From: Azorhizobium caulinodans ORS 571
Lineage (GTDB): Bacteria > Pseudomonadota > Alphaproteobacteria > Rhizobiales > Xanthobacteraceae
Length of the DNA: 64,000 bases
Assembly: GCF_000010525.1 (NCBI RefSeq)
Contig: NC_009937.1
Span: 1,679,501 to 1,743,500 of the forward strand
Direction of reading: 5' to 3'
Shown here: piece after piece, positions 1-8,146 of the stretch
How the letters are laid out: each line of letters opens with the position of its first letter
Numbering within the stretch: the stretch's first letter is position 1
Program-made: the position numbers and the translations under genes
The notes under the pieces: generated by a model
Told to the model about the DNA's origin: nothing
Databases searched by the model: none
What the model saw: the letters and a program-made list of their open reading frames with translations, nothing else

Positions 1-1
1 G

Positions 2-703
2 GCCATCGCCGCCAATCCGGTCGGGCTCGGCCTCCTGCCCATCAAGCCCGGCTCGCCCACCGTCGCCATGCCCGGCTATGACGTGCAGGTGGTCGACGAA
101 TCCGCCAAACCGGTGCCGGCGGGGACCATGGGCTCCATCGTGGTGAAGCTGCCCTTGCCTCCCGGCTGCCTGCCGACGCTGTGGCAGCAGGACGAGCGTT
201 TCCGCGAGGCGTATCTCGACGAGTTCCCCGGCTTCTACAAGACGTCGGATGCCGGCTTCCTCGATGAGGACGGCTACATCTTCGTCATGGGCCGCACCGA
301 CGACATCATCAATGTCGCCGGCCACCGCCTCTCCACCGGCGGCATGGAGGAAGTGCTGGCCTCCCATCCCGATGTGGCCGAATGCGCCGTCATCGGGGTT
401 AAGGACGCGCTGAAGGGCGAGGTGCCCTGCGGCTTCGTGGTGCTGAAGGCGGGCGAGCGGCGGGCGCCCAACATAATCGAGAAGGAACTGGTCAATCTGG
501 TGCGCGACCGGATCGGCCCGGTGGCGGCCTTCAAGCTGGCCTTCACCGTGAACCGCCTCCCGAAGACTCGCTCGGGCAAGATCCTGCGCGGCACCATGAA
601 GAAGATCGCGGATGCCGAAAGCTGGTCGGCCCCTGCCACCATCGACGATCCCGTCGCGCTGGACGAGATCGCGGAGGTGCTGAAGGAGCGCGGCTTCGGC
701 TGA
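2..703 (+). CDS. prpE: Propionyl-CoA synthetase, C-terminal part (5' end outside window)
   Basis: Last 233 residues of an AMP-forming acyl-CoA synthetase; the frame is open from base 2, so the gene starts upstream of the window. Visible are the hinge and C-terminal-domain signatures of the acetyl/propionyl-CoA synthetase family: YKTSDAGFLDEDGYIFVMGR with the hinge Asp, then TDDIINVAGHRLSTGGMEE, and near the end KTRSGKILRGTMK, which carries the lysine that takes part in adenylate formation and is the usual acetylation site. The wording HRLSTGGMEEVLASHPDVAE is typical of PrpE/ACSS3 rather than Acs. The enzyme activates propionate to propionyl-CoA in the cytoplasm. A terminator-like hairpin follows directly. 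An acetyl-CoA synthetase cannot be fully excluded without the N-terminal substrate pocket. Confidence 0.85.
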   Translation, partial: AIAANPVGLGLLPIKPGSPTVAMPGYDVQVVDESAKPVPAGTMGSIVVKLPLPPGCLPTLWQQDERFREAYLDEFPGFYKTSDAGFLDEDGYIFVMGRTDDIINVAGHRLSTGGMEEVLASHPDVAECAVIGVKDALKGEVPCGFVVLKAGERRAPNIIEKELVNLVRDRIGPVAAFKLAFTVNRLPKTRSGKILRGTMKKIADAESWSAPATIDDPVALDEIAEVLKERGFG

Positions 704-724
704 GGCGCTACGCCCGAACGCCGG

Positions 725-754
725 CAAAAGGGCCGTCCGCGGGCGGCCCCTTTC
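725..754. terminator. Bidirectional terminator between prpE and the HopA1-like gene
   Basis: An A-rich/T-rich flanked GC hairpin (aaagggccg ... cggcccctt) sits 20 bases after the prpE stop and just before the stop of the convergent gene, so it can serve both strands. Confidence 0.6.
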
Positions 755-766
755 GCTCGGGCTCAG

Positions 767-2080
767 TTAGCGGGTGCGGCCTTCCAGTTCGTCGCGATAG
801 CTCTCGAAGGCGATCGCGACCCATTTGAGGAAGTTCCGCTTGTCGCCGAGATAGGCGCCCCGGGCGAGGGCGCTGTCATGCTCGACGGCATACATCTGCG
901 TCAGCGCGGCGGCGATGAGCTGGCTGCGGATGGTCCCGTAGCTCTGGCGGCGCAGTTGTCTGGGGGAGAGGTCGAGATTTCCATCGCGATCATACATCAC
1001 GCTGAAGCCGAGATTCACGGACCCAGGTTCGACGCCCTTGGAGATGCCGGGGGCAAGCTGGATGGTCATGGCGGGGACGGGATTGCAAAAGCCGAAGGTC
1101 GCGGCATCCCTGATCAGGGTGGTCGTCAGCCCGTCGAGGCCGCTGTGACTGACATAGACGACGACTTTGTCCGTACGGGTGTGGAAAGCGAGGGGCCCAG
1201 CGATCTTGAAGGAATGTATATGGTAAGTCGCCGCCTGCTCGCCAAGGAAGCGCAGCAACGCTCCGGCGTGTTCGGGTGCGAAATTCAGATAGATGCGCCA
1301 GAGTTCTTCGCGATCAACGCCCTGATTCACGCTATAATAGATGAAGTCCGCGCCGTAATCTCTGCTCGTAATCAATCTCATATATTTAGATGCTGGAAAA
1401 TATCCCTTGTTTTGTAGGGGGTAGTATGATGCTCCTTTGTGTGAGATTGTAGGGATGGATTTGATCCATTCTTCAAGGTTTGTGATCCTTGGTTCGAGAT
1501 GCCCGCCATACTGCCGGTAAATCGCATTGGCGAGCTGCGCATAGGGGCGGACTTCCGGATTATTTGCAGGGTCTGGTTTCTGACCCTCTTCCAGAAAAGC
1601 GAAGAGGGTCGCCCGGAAATCCCAAATCTTATCCATGAACGTGAGGTCAAGCGGGGTGAGCACCGTCGCCGGATCGATGCGCCGGAAATGGGCCATGAGC
1701 TTTTCGCCGGCCGACTCCGGGATAAAAGGCTTTATGTCGTTGAGCGTCGCCGTAAGGTACCGAAGCTTTTCCGCATCGGAATAATGTTTGCGGAGCGACT
1801 GTATGCCGTGAAAGGCATTCAGACGCTTGACCTCATTGGCGTCATGGGTCGCGGCAGCCCGGAACACTGCGACGATCGGGTCGTGGAACATGCTGTTATT
1901 GGTAATGGACTGCTTGGCATCCCCCTTTCCCCAGTTGCCGATGCTGCGGAAGAACGCGGCGGACGCAACCGAGAAGCGTCCCGTGGTTGCGTTGTATTCG
2001 AGCTTCACCGTTCCCGTCTGCCGGGACAGCGTGGCGAAGAAATCGATATTGTAGACATATTCATCGGCGGCACTCGGCAT
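767..2080 (-). CDS. HopA1-effector-family-like protein
   Basis: Predicted 437 residues. The open frame extends further upstream, but the start at 2080 is chosen because AGGGGAA lies just upstream and the protein-like composition begins there (MPSAADEYVYNIDFF). No signal peptide or membrane segment is seen. The C-terminal half has the arrangement WRIYLNFAPEHAGALLRFLG, then HSFKIAGPL, then a short strand VVVYVSH, and ends with Arg/Lys-rich helices. This resembles the HopA1 family of type III effectors, related to lyase-like proteins of some lanthipeptide clusters. Known: members occur in many non-pathogens with no secretion system. Inferred: family membership only; I cannot name a substrate. 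Around 1340-1480 the DNA is clearly less GC-rich than its neighbours, hinting at transfer. No type III secretion or lanthipeptide genes are nearby. An unrelated hypothetical protein remains possible. Confidence 0.4.
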   Translation of the reverse strand: MPSAADEYVYNIDFFATLSRQTGTVKLEYNATTGRFSVASAAFFRSIGNWGKGDAKQSITNNSMFHDPIVAVFRAAATHDANEVKRLNAFHGIQSLRKHYSDAEKLRYLTATLNDIKPFIPESAGEKLMAHFRRIDPATVLTPLDLTFMDKIWDFRATLFAFLEEGQKPDPANNPEVRPYAQLANAIYRQYGGHLEPRITNLEEWIKSIPTISHKGASYYPLQNKGYFPASKYMRLITSRDYGADFIYYSVNQGVDREELWRIYLNFAPEHAGALLRFLGEQAATYHIHSFKIAGPLAFHTRTDKVVVYVSHSGLDGLTTTLIRDAATFGFCNPVPAMTIQLAPGISKGVEPGSVNLGFSVMYDRDGNLDLSPRQLRRQSYGTIRSQLIAAALTQMYAVEHDSALARGAYLGDKRNFLKWVAIAFESYRDELEGRTR

Positions 2081-2332
2081 GGCGTTTCCCCTGTCACTAT
2101 GTTCCGATGCCGAGCCTGCAATAGCATCCGAGTGGAGCGCGCGGCCTGCTTGAGGCAAATCTAGGGTTGCGGCGCTGCGCCTGTAAAGACAGCGCTGACA
2201 ACAGCTCTTCCTCGGGGCGGTATTCCTGTCTTCGTGGGCAGGCCGTGGATGCTGTGACGGTGTGCCCCGCAGTCGCCGAGCGTCGGTGATGACCATGCGG
2301 TTGCCGGTATCGGCCCTGGGATCGTCCTGCGC

Positions 2333-2881
2333 TTAACCTTCGCGCCCCGTGTCGGAAGACGATCGCCAAAGCACCTCACGGCTGGCCGGATCGAGCATCC
2401 GGTTCTGCCGTGCGATCACATCCGCCAGTCCGGCGCCGATGGCATCCCGTGGCATCGGAGCAAAGCCCTGTCGGCGGAACCACGGGCCGTTCCAGGGCGG
2501 GGCGCGAAAGGTGGTGAGGCTGATGCCCGGCAGCCCGAGGGCGAGCCGCCGCGCCTCGGCCGCCGCCAGCAGAAGGGTCCCGATGCCGCGACCGCCGGCA
2601 TTTGAGGCAACCGAGATGTTGTCGAGATAGAGCAGGCCATCGAGCGGCCGCAGCAGCACGAAGCCGAGCGGTGTGGGATCCTCTTCGAGGCGGGCGACGA
2701 GAGTCTCGCCGGCGGCGAAGCGGTCCGGACCAAGCGGAGGCGCGGTCGCGACGAAAGCAAGGTCCTGCCAGCCGGCATAGCGGGCGCGGGCGGCGGCGGA
2801 GAGGGCGGAAAGCGCGGGGATGTCCTCCTGCGCGGCGGCGCGCAGATAAAGGCCGTCCGTCCGCGCGATCCCCGGCGTCAC
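2333..2881 (-). CDS. GNAT-family N-acetyltransferase
   Basis: A 182-residue single-domain protein of normal GNAT length. The acetyl-CoA pyrophosphate loop is visible around residues 95-105 (SNAGGRGIGTLLL, the R/Q-x-x-G-x-G/A motif), preceded by the beta-4 strand LLYLDNISV and followed by the helix AAAEARRLALG and a late WFRRQGF segment typical of the C-terminal strand. It would move an acetyl group from acetyl-CoA to an unknown amine, in the cytoplasm. Its start overlaps the stop of the upstream lipoprotein gene by four bases (ATGA), so the two are probably co-translated. The substrate cannot be told from sequence. Confidence 0.8.
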   Translation of the reverse strand: MTPGIARTDGLYLRAAAQEDIPALSALSAAARARYAGWQDLAFVATAPPLGPDRFAAGETLVARLEEDPTPLGFVLLRPLDGLLYLDNISVASNAGGRGIGTLLLAAAEARRLALGLPGISLTTFRAPPWNGPWFRRQGFAPMPRDAIGAGLADVIARQNRMLDPASREVLWRSSSDTGREG

Positions 2882-3453
2882 TTGGTCTCCACCGGCGGCT
2901 TGGGCTCGCAGACCGCAATCTCCTTGAGCACCTCCTGCGGCAGCACGCGCATGAGGCGGATCTTGTCCTCCGCCTCGCCTTCGAGGATCACCGCGCCATT
3001 GCCCGTGCGGCCGTTGATGAGCACGCGGTTCTCCGTGAGCAGCGTCTGGAGGCGGTTGCGGCTGCCGTCCACGTCCGGCACCAGGATGGTGGCGGTGCGC
3101 CCCTGCGGCCGCAGCAGGAAGAGATTGATGAGCTTGTTGCGCTCATCCCCCTCCTGGCCGAGATAGGTGGAATCGTCGATCCTGATGAAGCGGTAGGTCT
3201 TGCGGTTGGCCTCGTAGGAATAGGTCGGGAAGAACGAGCCGACCTTGCGCTCCTTGAACTCGAAGCCGTAGGCCTTGCCGGTCTGCACATCGCGGCAGGT
3301 GAAGCGGCCGACGATGTCGATCTTCTCGCCGTTCTCGATCACCGGCTCCTGGCTGGCATAGCAGCCGCTCAACAGGAGCATGGCGCCGGAGAGCGCAAGG
3401 AAGCGCGCGGTGCTCCGCGAGCGCCGGCGGGGCGCGGCAAGTCTTGCTCCCAT
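2878..3453 (-). CDS. Predicted lipoprotein of unknown function
   Basis: 191 residues when started at 3453, where a GGGGGAGG ribosome site lies about 10 bases upstream; the frame stays open a further 17 codons. The N-terminus is Arg-rich (RRRSRSTAR), followed by a hydrophobic run and the lipobox LLSGC at about residues 27-31, so it should be lipidated and anchored in the envelope. The mature part begins YASQEPVIENGEKID and contains paired beta-rich stretches (RFTCRD, YRFIRIDD, GAVILEGE). I do not recognise a named family. It overlaps the GNAT gene by four bases and is probably cotranscribed with it. Confidence 0.7.
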   Translation of the reverse strand: MGARLAAPRRRSRSTARFLALSGAMLLLSGCYASQEPVIENGEKIDIVGRFTCRDVQTGKAYGFEFKERKVGSFFPTYSYEANRKTYRFIRIDDSTYLGQEGDERNKLINLFLLRPQGRTATILVPDVDGSRNRLQTLLTENRVLINGRTGNGAVILEGEAEDKIRLMRVLPQEVLKEIAVCEPKPPVETK

Positions 3454-3582
3454 GGAACCTGCCTCCCCCGTTGCGGATGCGGCGGCCGGGCTCCGGCCCG
3501 TCACCCCTCAGTTCAATGGATGGTACGCCAAGGTATGCCACCGTGGTAGGCGGGCCGCCGTTCATACGGCCCTGCCGAAGGT

Positions 3583-3912
3583 TCAGCGGCCGCTGCCGCT
3601 GTCGTTATTGTCGCCGCAGGTGTAGCCGACGAAGCATTGCGGATTGTCCGAGAGCGCGATCCAGGCGGGATTGGCCACCTGCTGATAGGCGCAGAAGGCC
3701 TGGTCCTTCACATAGCGCTGGATCGTCTGCGGGCTGTTGCCGACGACGACCGCGCCCTGGCTCTTCACCAATGCTGCAAAGGCGGCGCAGGTCTGCGGCA
3801 CGGCCGGTGGATCGATGGGGGGCAGGGTGAGATTGCTCTGGGCATTCGCGCCGCAGGTCAGGGCGAGCAGCAGGCCGGTGGTCAGTGCAATCGGCGTCAG
3901 GGGCACCCGCAT
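3583..3912 (-). CDS. Small secreted cysteine-containing protein, unknown function
   Basis: 109 residues with a clear Sec signal peptide (MRVPLTPIALTTGLLLAL...GANA, cleavage after about residue 24). The mature chain has four cysteines (in QTCAAF, AFCAYQ, PQCFVG, YTCGD), which could form two disulfides in the periplasm, and a short polar tail. No family is recognised. It lies 130 bases upstream of the lipoprotein gene on the same strand and may share its transcript. Confidence 0.6.
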   Translation of the reverse strand: MRVPLTPIALTTGLLLALTCGANAQSNLTLPPIDPPAVPQTCAAFAALVKSQGAVVVGNSPQTIQRYVKDQAFCAYQQVANPAWIALSDNPQCFVGYTCGDNNDSGSGR

Positions 3913-4149
3913 GGGACATCCTCGAATCTGTCTCTACGGCTGTACCGCAACCGGTGCCGCTGCGAAACCGCTGATTTCAGGCCGGAATGGCCCCCTCGCG
4001 GTGCGCAGGTGCGGCGCTGTGCACAAGCTGCGCCGTTCGCGCCATCCGATTGTTCAGCCGGCCCGCATCTGTCTCGTTTTCAAGAATGGGAGGGCGATTC
4101 ACCGCTCAGATTGGTTCAATCTGGGCGGATCGCGCTCTAGTGTGCGGGC

Positions 4150-5061
4150 ATGAGCGACGACATTCCCTTCGACCGCAAGTTTCCCGTGCCCTCCGGCCGT
4201 CTCGACGAGGTGACGCCGCTGGTCCGGCGGATCGTGGCGCCCAATCCCTCGCCCTTCACCTTCACCGGCACCTGCTCCTACATCATCGGACGCGGGCAGG
4301 TGGCGATCCTCGATCCGGGGCCGGACGATCCGGCGCATGTGGCGGCGCTGCTCGATGCGGTGCGCGGGGAGACCGTGACCCATATCGTCGTCACCCACAC
4401 CCATCGCGATCATTCCCCCGCCGCCGCTGCGCTCAAGGCCGCCACCGGTGCGGTCACCGTCGGGGAGGGGCCGCACCGGCCCGCCCGTCCGCTGCATATC
4501 GGCGAGATCAACGCCCTCGATGCCTCCGGCGACATGGATTTCCTGCCGGATATCGCGCTGGCCGAGGGGGAGGCGCTCACCGGTCCTGGCTGGACGCTGG
4601 AGGCGATCGCCACCCCCGGCCACACCGCCAACCATCTGGCCTTCGCCCTGCCGGAGAACGACCTGCTCTTTTCCGGCGATCATGTGATGGCCTGGGCCAC
4701 CACCATCGTCGCCCCGCCGGACGGCGCCATGGGCGATTATGTGCGCTCGCTGAAGAAGCTCGCCGCCCGCAGCGAACCGCTCTATCTGCCCGGCCACGGC
4801 GGGCCGGTGCGCGATGCGCCCGCCTTCGTGCGCGATTATCTCGACCACCGCCGGGCGCGGGAGGCGGCCATCCTGCGCGGGCTGGAACGCAACACCACCA
4901 TTCCGGACCTCGTGCGCGGCATCTATATTGGCCTCGATCCGCGTCTCGTCGGAGCCGCTTCCCTCACCGTGCTCGCCCATCTGGAGGACATGGTGGGCAA
5001 GGGGCTGGTGACGACGGAGGGGCCGCCCGCCATCGACGGCGCCTTCGTTCTGGTGCGCTAG
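4150..5061 (+). CDS. MBL-fold metallo-hydrolase (LACTB2/RNase-like type)
   Basis: 303 residues. The metallo-beta-lactamase signature HTHRDHSP (HxHxDH, around residues 81-87) is intact, followed by the third metal His in TPGHTANHL, the Asp in LFSGDH, and a late His in YLPGHGGP. The C-terminal winged-helix-like extension (AREAAILRGLERNTTIPDLV) is what LACTB2-type enzymes carry. It should be a soluble two-zinc hydrolase; the family includes endoribonucleases and thioesterases, so the substrate is open. It starts an operon with the YedK-like gene 13 bases downstream. Confidence 0.85.
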   Translation: MSDDIPFDRKFPVPSGRLDEVTPLVRRIVAPNPSPFTFTGTCSYIIGRGQVAILDPGPDDPAHVAALLDAVRGETVTHIVVTHTHRDHSPAAAALKAATGAVTVGEGPHRPARPLHIGEINALDASGDMDFLPDIALAEGEALTGPGWTLEAIATPGHTANHLAFALPENDLLFSGDHVMAWATTIVAPPDGAMGDYVRSLKKLAARSEPLYLPGHGGPVRDAPAFVRDYLDHRRAREAAILRGLERNTTIPDLVRGIYIGLDPRLVGAASLTVLAHLEDMVGKGLVTTEGPPAIDGAFVLVR

Positions 5062-5074
5062 GGAGGAGGGCAGG

Positions 5075-5794
5075 ATGTGCGGCCGCTTTGCGCAGACCAC
5101 TCCGCCTCGCGCCTTTGCGGAGCGCTATGGCGTCGATCCGGTGCTGGCGCTGCCCAATGTCCCGGCGCGCTACAACATCGCGCCGACACAGGATGCGCTC
5201 GTCATCCGCCACAATCCGGAGGAAGAGCGGCGGGAGTTGTCACTGCTGCGCTGGGGGCTGGTGCCGTCTTTCGCCGCCGATACCGCGCGCGCCGGGTCGC
5301 TCATCAATGCGCGCTCGGAAAGCGTGGCGGAGAAGGCCTCCTTCAAGGCCGCCTGGTTCAAGCCGCGCCGCTGCGTCGTGCCAGCGGATGCCTTTTATGA
5401 ATGGCAGCAGGGCGCGGGTGGCAAGACGCCTCACGCCATCGCCCGCGCTGATGGCACGCCCATGGCGTTCGCCGGCCTCTGGGAGGGCTGGAAGGACCCG
5501 GCGAGCGGCCAATGGCTGCGCACCTTCACGCTCCTCACCACCACGGCCAACGACCTGCTGCGCCCGCTGCACGAGCGCATGCCGGTGATCCTCGATGAGG
5601 ACGACATTGCCCCCTATCTCACCGCGCCCGATCCGCGGGACCTGCTGCGGCCCTATCCGGCGGAGGCGATGCGGCTGTGGCCGGTGTCGGCGCGCGTGAG
5701 TGCGGTGCGCAATGACGATGCCGATCTTCTCGTCGAGGTGACGGGCCTGCCGGCCGGGTCGCCGTCTCCGGTGGCCCAGCCCAGCCTGTTCTGA
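5075..5794 (+). CDS. yedK: SOS response-associated peptidase (YedK/HMCES, abasic-site DNA-protein crosslinker)
   Basis: 239 residues, the normal family length. It begins MCGRFAQT, so after Met removal Cys2 is N-terminal, as needed for the thiazolidine crosslink to an abasic site in single-stranded DNA. Other family landmarks are present: the NARSES motif near residue 75, VPADAFYEW with the catalytic Glu near residue 110, and LHERMPVIL with the catalytic His near residue 170. Known role: shields abasic sites in ssDNA from breakage. GGGAGG lies just upstream of the start, 13 bases after the MBL gene. No LexA box was recognised upstream. Confidence 0.92.
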   Translation: MCGRFAQTTPPRAFAERYGVDPVLALPNVPARYNIAPTQDALVIRHNPEEERRELSLLRWGLVPSFAADTARAGSLINARSESVAEKASFKAAWFKPRRCVVPADAFYEWQQGAGGKTPHAIARADGTPMAFAGLWEGWKDPASGQWLRTFTLLTTTANDLLRPLHERMPVILDEDDIAPYLTAPDPRDLLRPYPAEAMRLWPVSARVSAVRNDDADLLVEVTGLPAGSPSPVAQPSLF

Positions 5795-5804
5795 CGGCCC
5801 GCGT

Positions 5805-6416
5805 TCAGCGCCGGTTTCTGGCCTTGGCCAGTTCCGGCTGGAGCTTGGCGACGCAGTCCTGCGTGATCTCCAGCCCGCAGGTCTTGGCCAGCAGCTTCTC
5901 GCAGGCCGGGGTGGGATCGTTGCCGCAGCTGTTCTCGCGGGCCGAATTGAAGCGGTTCTTGAGGAATTTCTGGCGCCCCTTCTCGGCCACGCATGCATCC
6001 CCCACCGTGTCGCCGTCCACATGCATGGAGATGACAGGCACGGGCTTGGCGTTCTTGCCGCCGCCTTCTGGCTTCTCGAAGGTGCGGATGAAGGCGATCT
6101 GCTCGCCCTTGGCCTGGCCTTTCTGGGGCGGAATGACCAGCGTGAATTCGTCCTGGCTGCTGCTGGCGAGCACGGGCGAGGTGAGCGGCAGCGTGACGTC
6201 GATCCAGCTGCCGCCGGCATCCGGGAACACGAAGGTGGTTACCGTCTCGCCCTTGGCGTCGATATAGAGGGCCGGGCTGATGGCGCAGGAGAGGGTGCGG
6301 TCGGTCATGTCGGAGAGCAGGGGGCCGGCCATGACGCCCGTCGCGGTGCCGAGTGTGGCGGCGAGAAGCGTGGTGGCGGGAAGGGCACTCGACAGCAGAC
6401 GCGGGAACAGGCGCAC
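5805..6416 (-). CDS. Exported protein of unknown function
   Basis: 203 residues from a GTG start at 6416, chosen over longer versions because AAGGAGAG lies six bases upstream and a good Sec signal peptide follows (VRLFPRLLSSALPATTLL...GVMAG, cleavage near residue 25). The mature part is mostly beta-type (TTFVFPDAGGSWIDVTLPL, FTLVIPPQ) with a C-terminal Cys-rich helical part (SCGND, ACEKLL, KTCGLE, DCVAKL). I do not recognise a family. It is convergent with yedK and sits downstream of the DUF1499 gene in the same direction. Confidence 0.65.
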   Translation of the reverse strand: MRLFPRLLSSALPATTLLAATLGTATGVMAGPLLSDMTDRTLSCAISPALYIDAKGETVTTFVFPDAGGSWIDVTLPLTSPVLASSSQDEFTLVIPPQKGQAKGEQIAFIRTFEKPEGGGKNAKPVPVISMHVDGDTVGDACVAEKGRQKFLKNRFNSARENSCGNDPTPACEKLLAKTCGLEITQDCVAKLQPELAKARNRR

Positions 6417-6513
6417 GGTGGTCTCTCCTTGAAATCCTCGGGCGCGATCAGACCAGACCGCCCCCGGCGCGCGGCCGATCGACCTCAAATTTGATGGGGG
6501 CGTTCGGCGCCGG

Positions 6514-7293
6514 TCAGCGCTTGCGGCGCTCGGCGGTGAGATCGGCCATGAGGCTGGAGATGCGCATGGCATTCTCGCCCAGATCATGGAAGCCGTAGCG
6601 GGAGGCCGAGCGCACGTCGATGCGCGTGCCCTTGGCGGTCGGCCGCACGCGGATCACTACATCGTTGCGGAAACCGATGAGCGGCGTCGGTGCCACAGCC
6701 TCGATCTGGCCGTCGCGCAGGGTGCCGCGCGGCGGCACCGCATCGAGGATGTGCCACTTGCGCTTCTGCACCAGGGCCAGGAGGGCGTTGAAGGCCTCGT
6801 CCGGCGTCGCGTCGAGATCCATGGGCTTGATGCCCGGATAGGCGTCGCGCTGGAGCTGGGCGGCGGTGTCGCCGGCATAGACGAGGGAGTTCGCGGTGCG
6901 CGGACGGACCAGTCCCATGGCGCGGAAGCGGGGCGGGTCGGACGGATCGGTCGTGATGTCGGTCAGCGGCGGCAGCATGGCGCCGCGCGCGAGAACCGCC
7001 GCCGGCACCGCCACCACGCCGAGCGCGATGGCGAGCGCGCCGATGGAGCGCCCCATGCCGCGCCATCCGCTCTCCCAGATGCTCACGCAGGCGACGACGG
7101 CGAGGATCGCGCCCACAAGCGCCACGGCAAGGCCCGCGCCAAGGGTCGCCAGCGCCAGCTGGAAATCAAGCACGCCGGTGCGGTAGAGCGCGGCCGCCAG
7201 CACGATCACCGGAATGGCGAACAGGGCGAGGCGGAAGCTCCAGCGCGCGAGCCTCGATTCCCGCTCCTCCACATAGAGCCGTCGCTTGATCAT
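6514..7293 (-). CDS. DUF1499 domain membrane protein
   Basis: 259 residues. Three hydrophobic helices fill the N-terminal 105 residues (LFAIPVIVLAAALY, LGAGLAVALVGAILAVVACV, GALAIALGVVAVPAAVLA). A soluble DUF1499 domain follows from about residue 110 to the end, containing the family segments LDATPDEAFNALLAL and RIDVRSASRYGFHDLGENA. Known: DUF1499 proteins are widespread in alphaproteobacteria and have no agreed function. It sits in the inner membrane. The genes on either side are unrelated, so context does not suggest a role. Confidence 0.82.
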   Translation of the reverse strand: MIKRRLYVEERESRLARWSFRLALFAIPVIVLAAALYRTGVLDFQLALATLGAGLAVALVGAILAVVACVSIWESGWRGMGRSIGALAIALGVVAVPAAVLARGAMLPPLTDITTDPSDPPRFRAMGLVRPRTANSLVYAGDTAAQLQRDAYPGIKPMDLDATPDEAFNALLALVQKRKWHILDAVPPRGTLRDGQIEAVAPTPLIGFRNDVVIRVRPTAKGTRIDVRSASRYGFHDLGENAMRISSLMADLTAERRKR

Positions 7294-7374
7294 GCCGGAC
7301 CCTGCCTGCGGGCTTCAGGTGCCCGCCTCCCATTCTGTCTAGGCCAGCGCGCGCGGAAGCGGAAGCCCGCCCCC

Positions 7375-8082
7375 TCAGGCGGCCGCCGCAAGCCGCGCCG
7401 GCAGGTCGTCGATGCTGTCCACCACGAGATCGGCGGCATCATAGAGATGCTCCACCGGCGCGGGGCCCGTGCGCACGAGGATGAAACGGGCGCCGGCGCT
7501 GTGGGCGGCGGCCATGTCGTGGGCGCTGTCGCCGATCACCGCCGTCTGGTGCGGGGCAAGGCCCAGCCGTTCGGCGGCGGCGCTTACCATGCCGGGACCG
7601 GGCTTGGAGCCGAAGCCGGAATCATAACCGTGGATGAGATCGAGGAAAGGCGTAAGCCCCAGCGCCTCGGCCTGAAGGCGGGAATTGGCTTCCGCATCGT
7701 TGGTCACGATGCCGAGCCGCATCCCCTGCCGGTGAAAATGCCCGAGCACGTCGGCCGGCCGGCCGAGCGGCGTCAGCGCTTTCAGGCCCTCGTCGGAGAA
7801 GAGCCTGTCGATTTCGGTCAGGAAGGCGGTGTCCGCCTGCCGGCCAAGGCACTGCGCCCACTGCGGCCCGTAATGGGCGGAGGAGCCCGCCACCAGCGGC
7901 GAGGAGGGCAGGAAGCGGCTCTCCTCGGGCAGATAGTGGCTCACCTCCTCAAGGCGCTTCAGTGCGTGGGGATCGTCCCCCGCGAGCGCCCGCATCACCG
8001 CGCCGGCGGCCGGTCCCCAAGTGTGGTCGAAATGCACGAGGGTGCCGTCCTTGTCGAACAGGAGCGCCTTCAGGCCGGTCAT
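7375..8082 (-). CDS. HAD-family hydrolase, phosphoglycolate-phosphatase-like
   Basis: 235 residues from ATG at 8082, right before the DxD motif. HAD motif I is LLFDKDGTLV with nucleophile Asp (note DKDG rather than DxDG with a second acidic residue one position on, as in many Gph-like proteins), motif II is VTND around residue 125, and motif III/IV is KPGPGM followed by AVIGDSAHDM. An alpha-helical cap lies between motifs I and II. It should be a cytosolic Mg-dependent phosphatase of small phosphorylated metabolites. It is divergent from the extensin-like gene. Confidence 0.82.
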   Translation of the reverse strand: MTGLKALLFDKDGTLVHFDHTWGPAAGAVMRALAGDDPHALKRLEEVSHYLPEESRFLPSSPLVAGSSAHYGPQWAQCLGRQADTAFLTEIDRLFSDEGLKALTPLGRPADVLGHFHRQGMRLGIVTNDAEANSRLQAEALGLTPFLDLIHGYDSGFGSKPGPGMVSAAAERLGLAPHQTAVIGDSAHDMAAAHSAGARFILVRTGPAPVEHLYDAADLVVDSIDDLPARLAAAA

Positions 8083-8146
8083 GGGGAGCTTCGTTCCGTG
8101 GAGCGGTAAGGGAGGGGCGGTGACGCCGGAGAGGGCGTCATTTACT

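Noticed and set aside
3987-5588. Long plus-strand open frame of 533 codons across the MBL and YedK genes
   Set aside because: Arg/Pro/His/Ala-rich shadow in another frame of two well-recognised genes; typical of GC-rich DNA.
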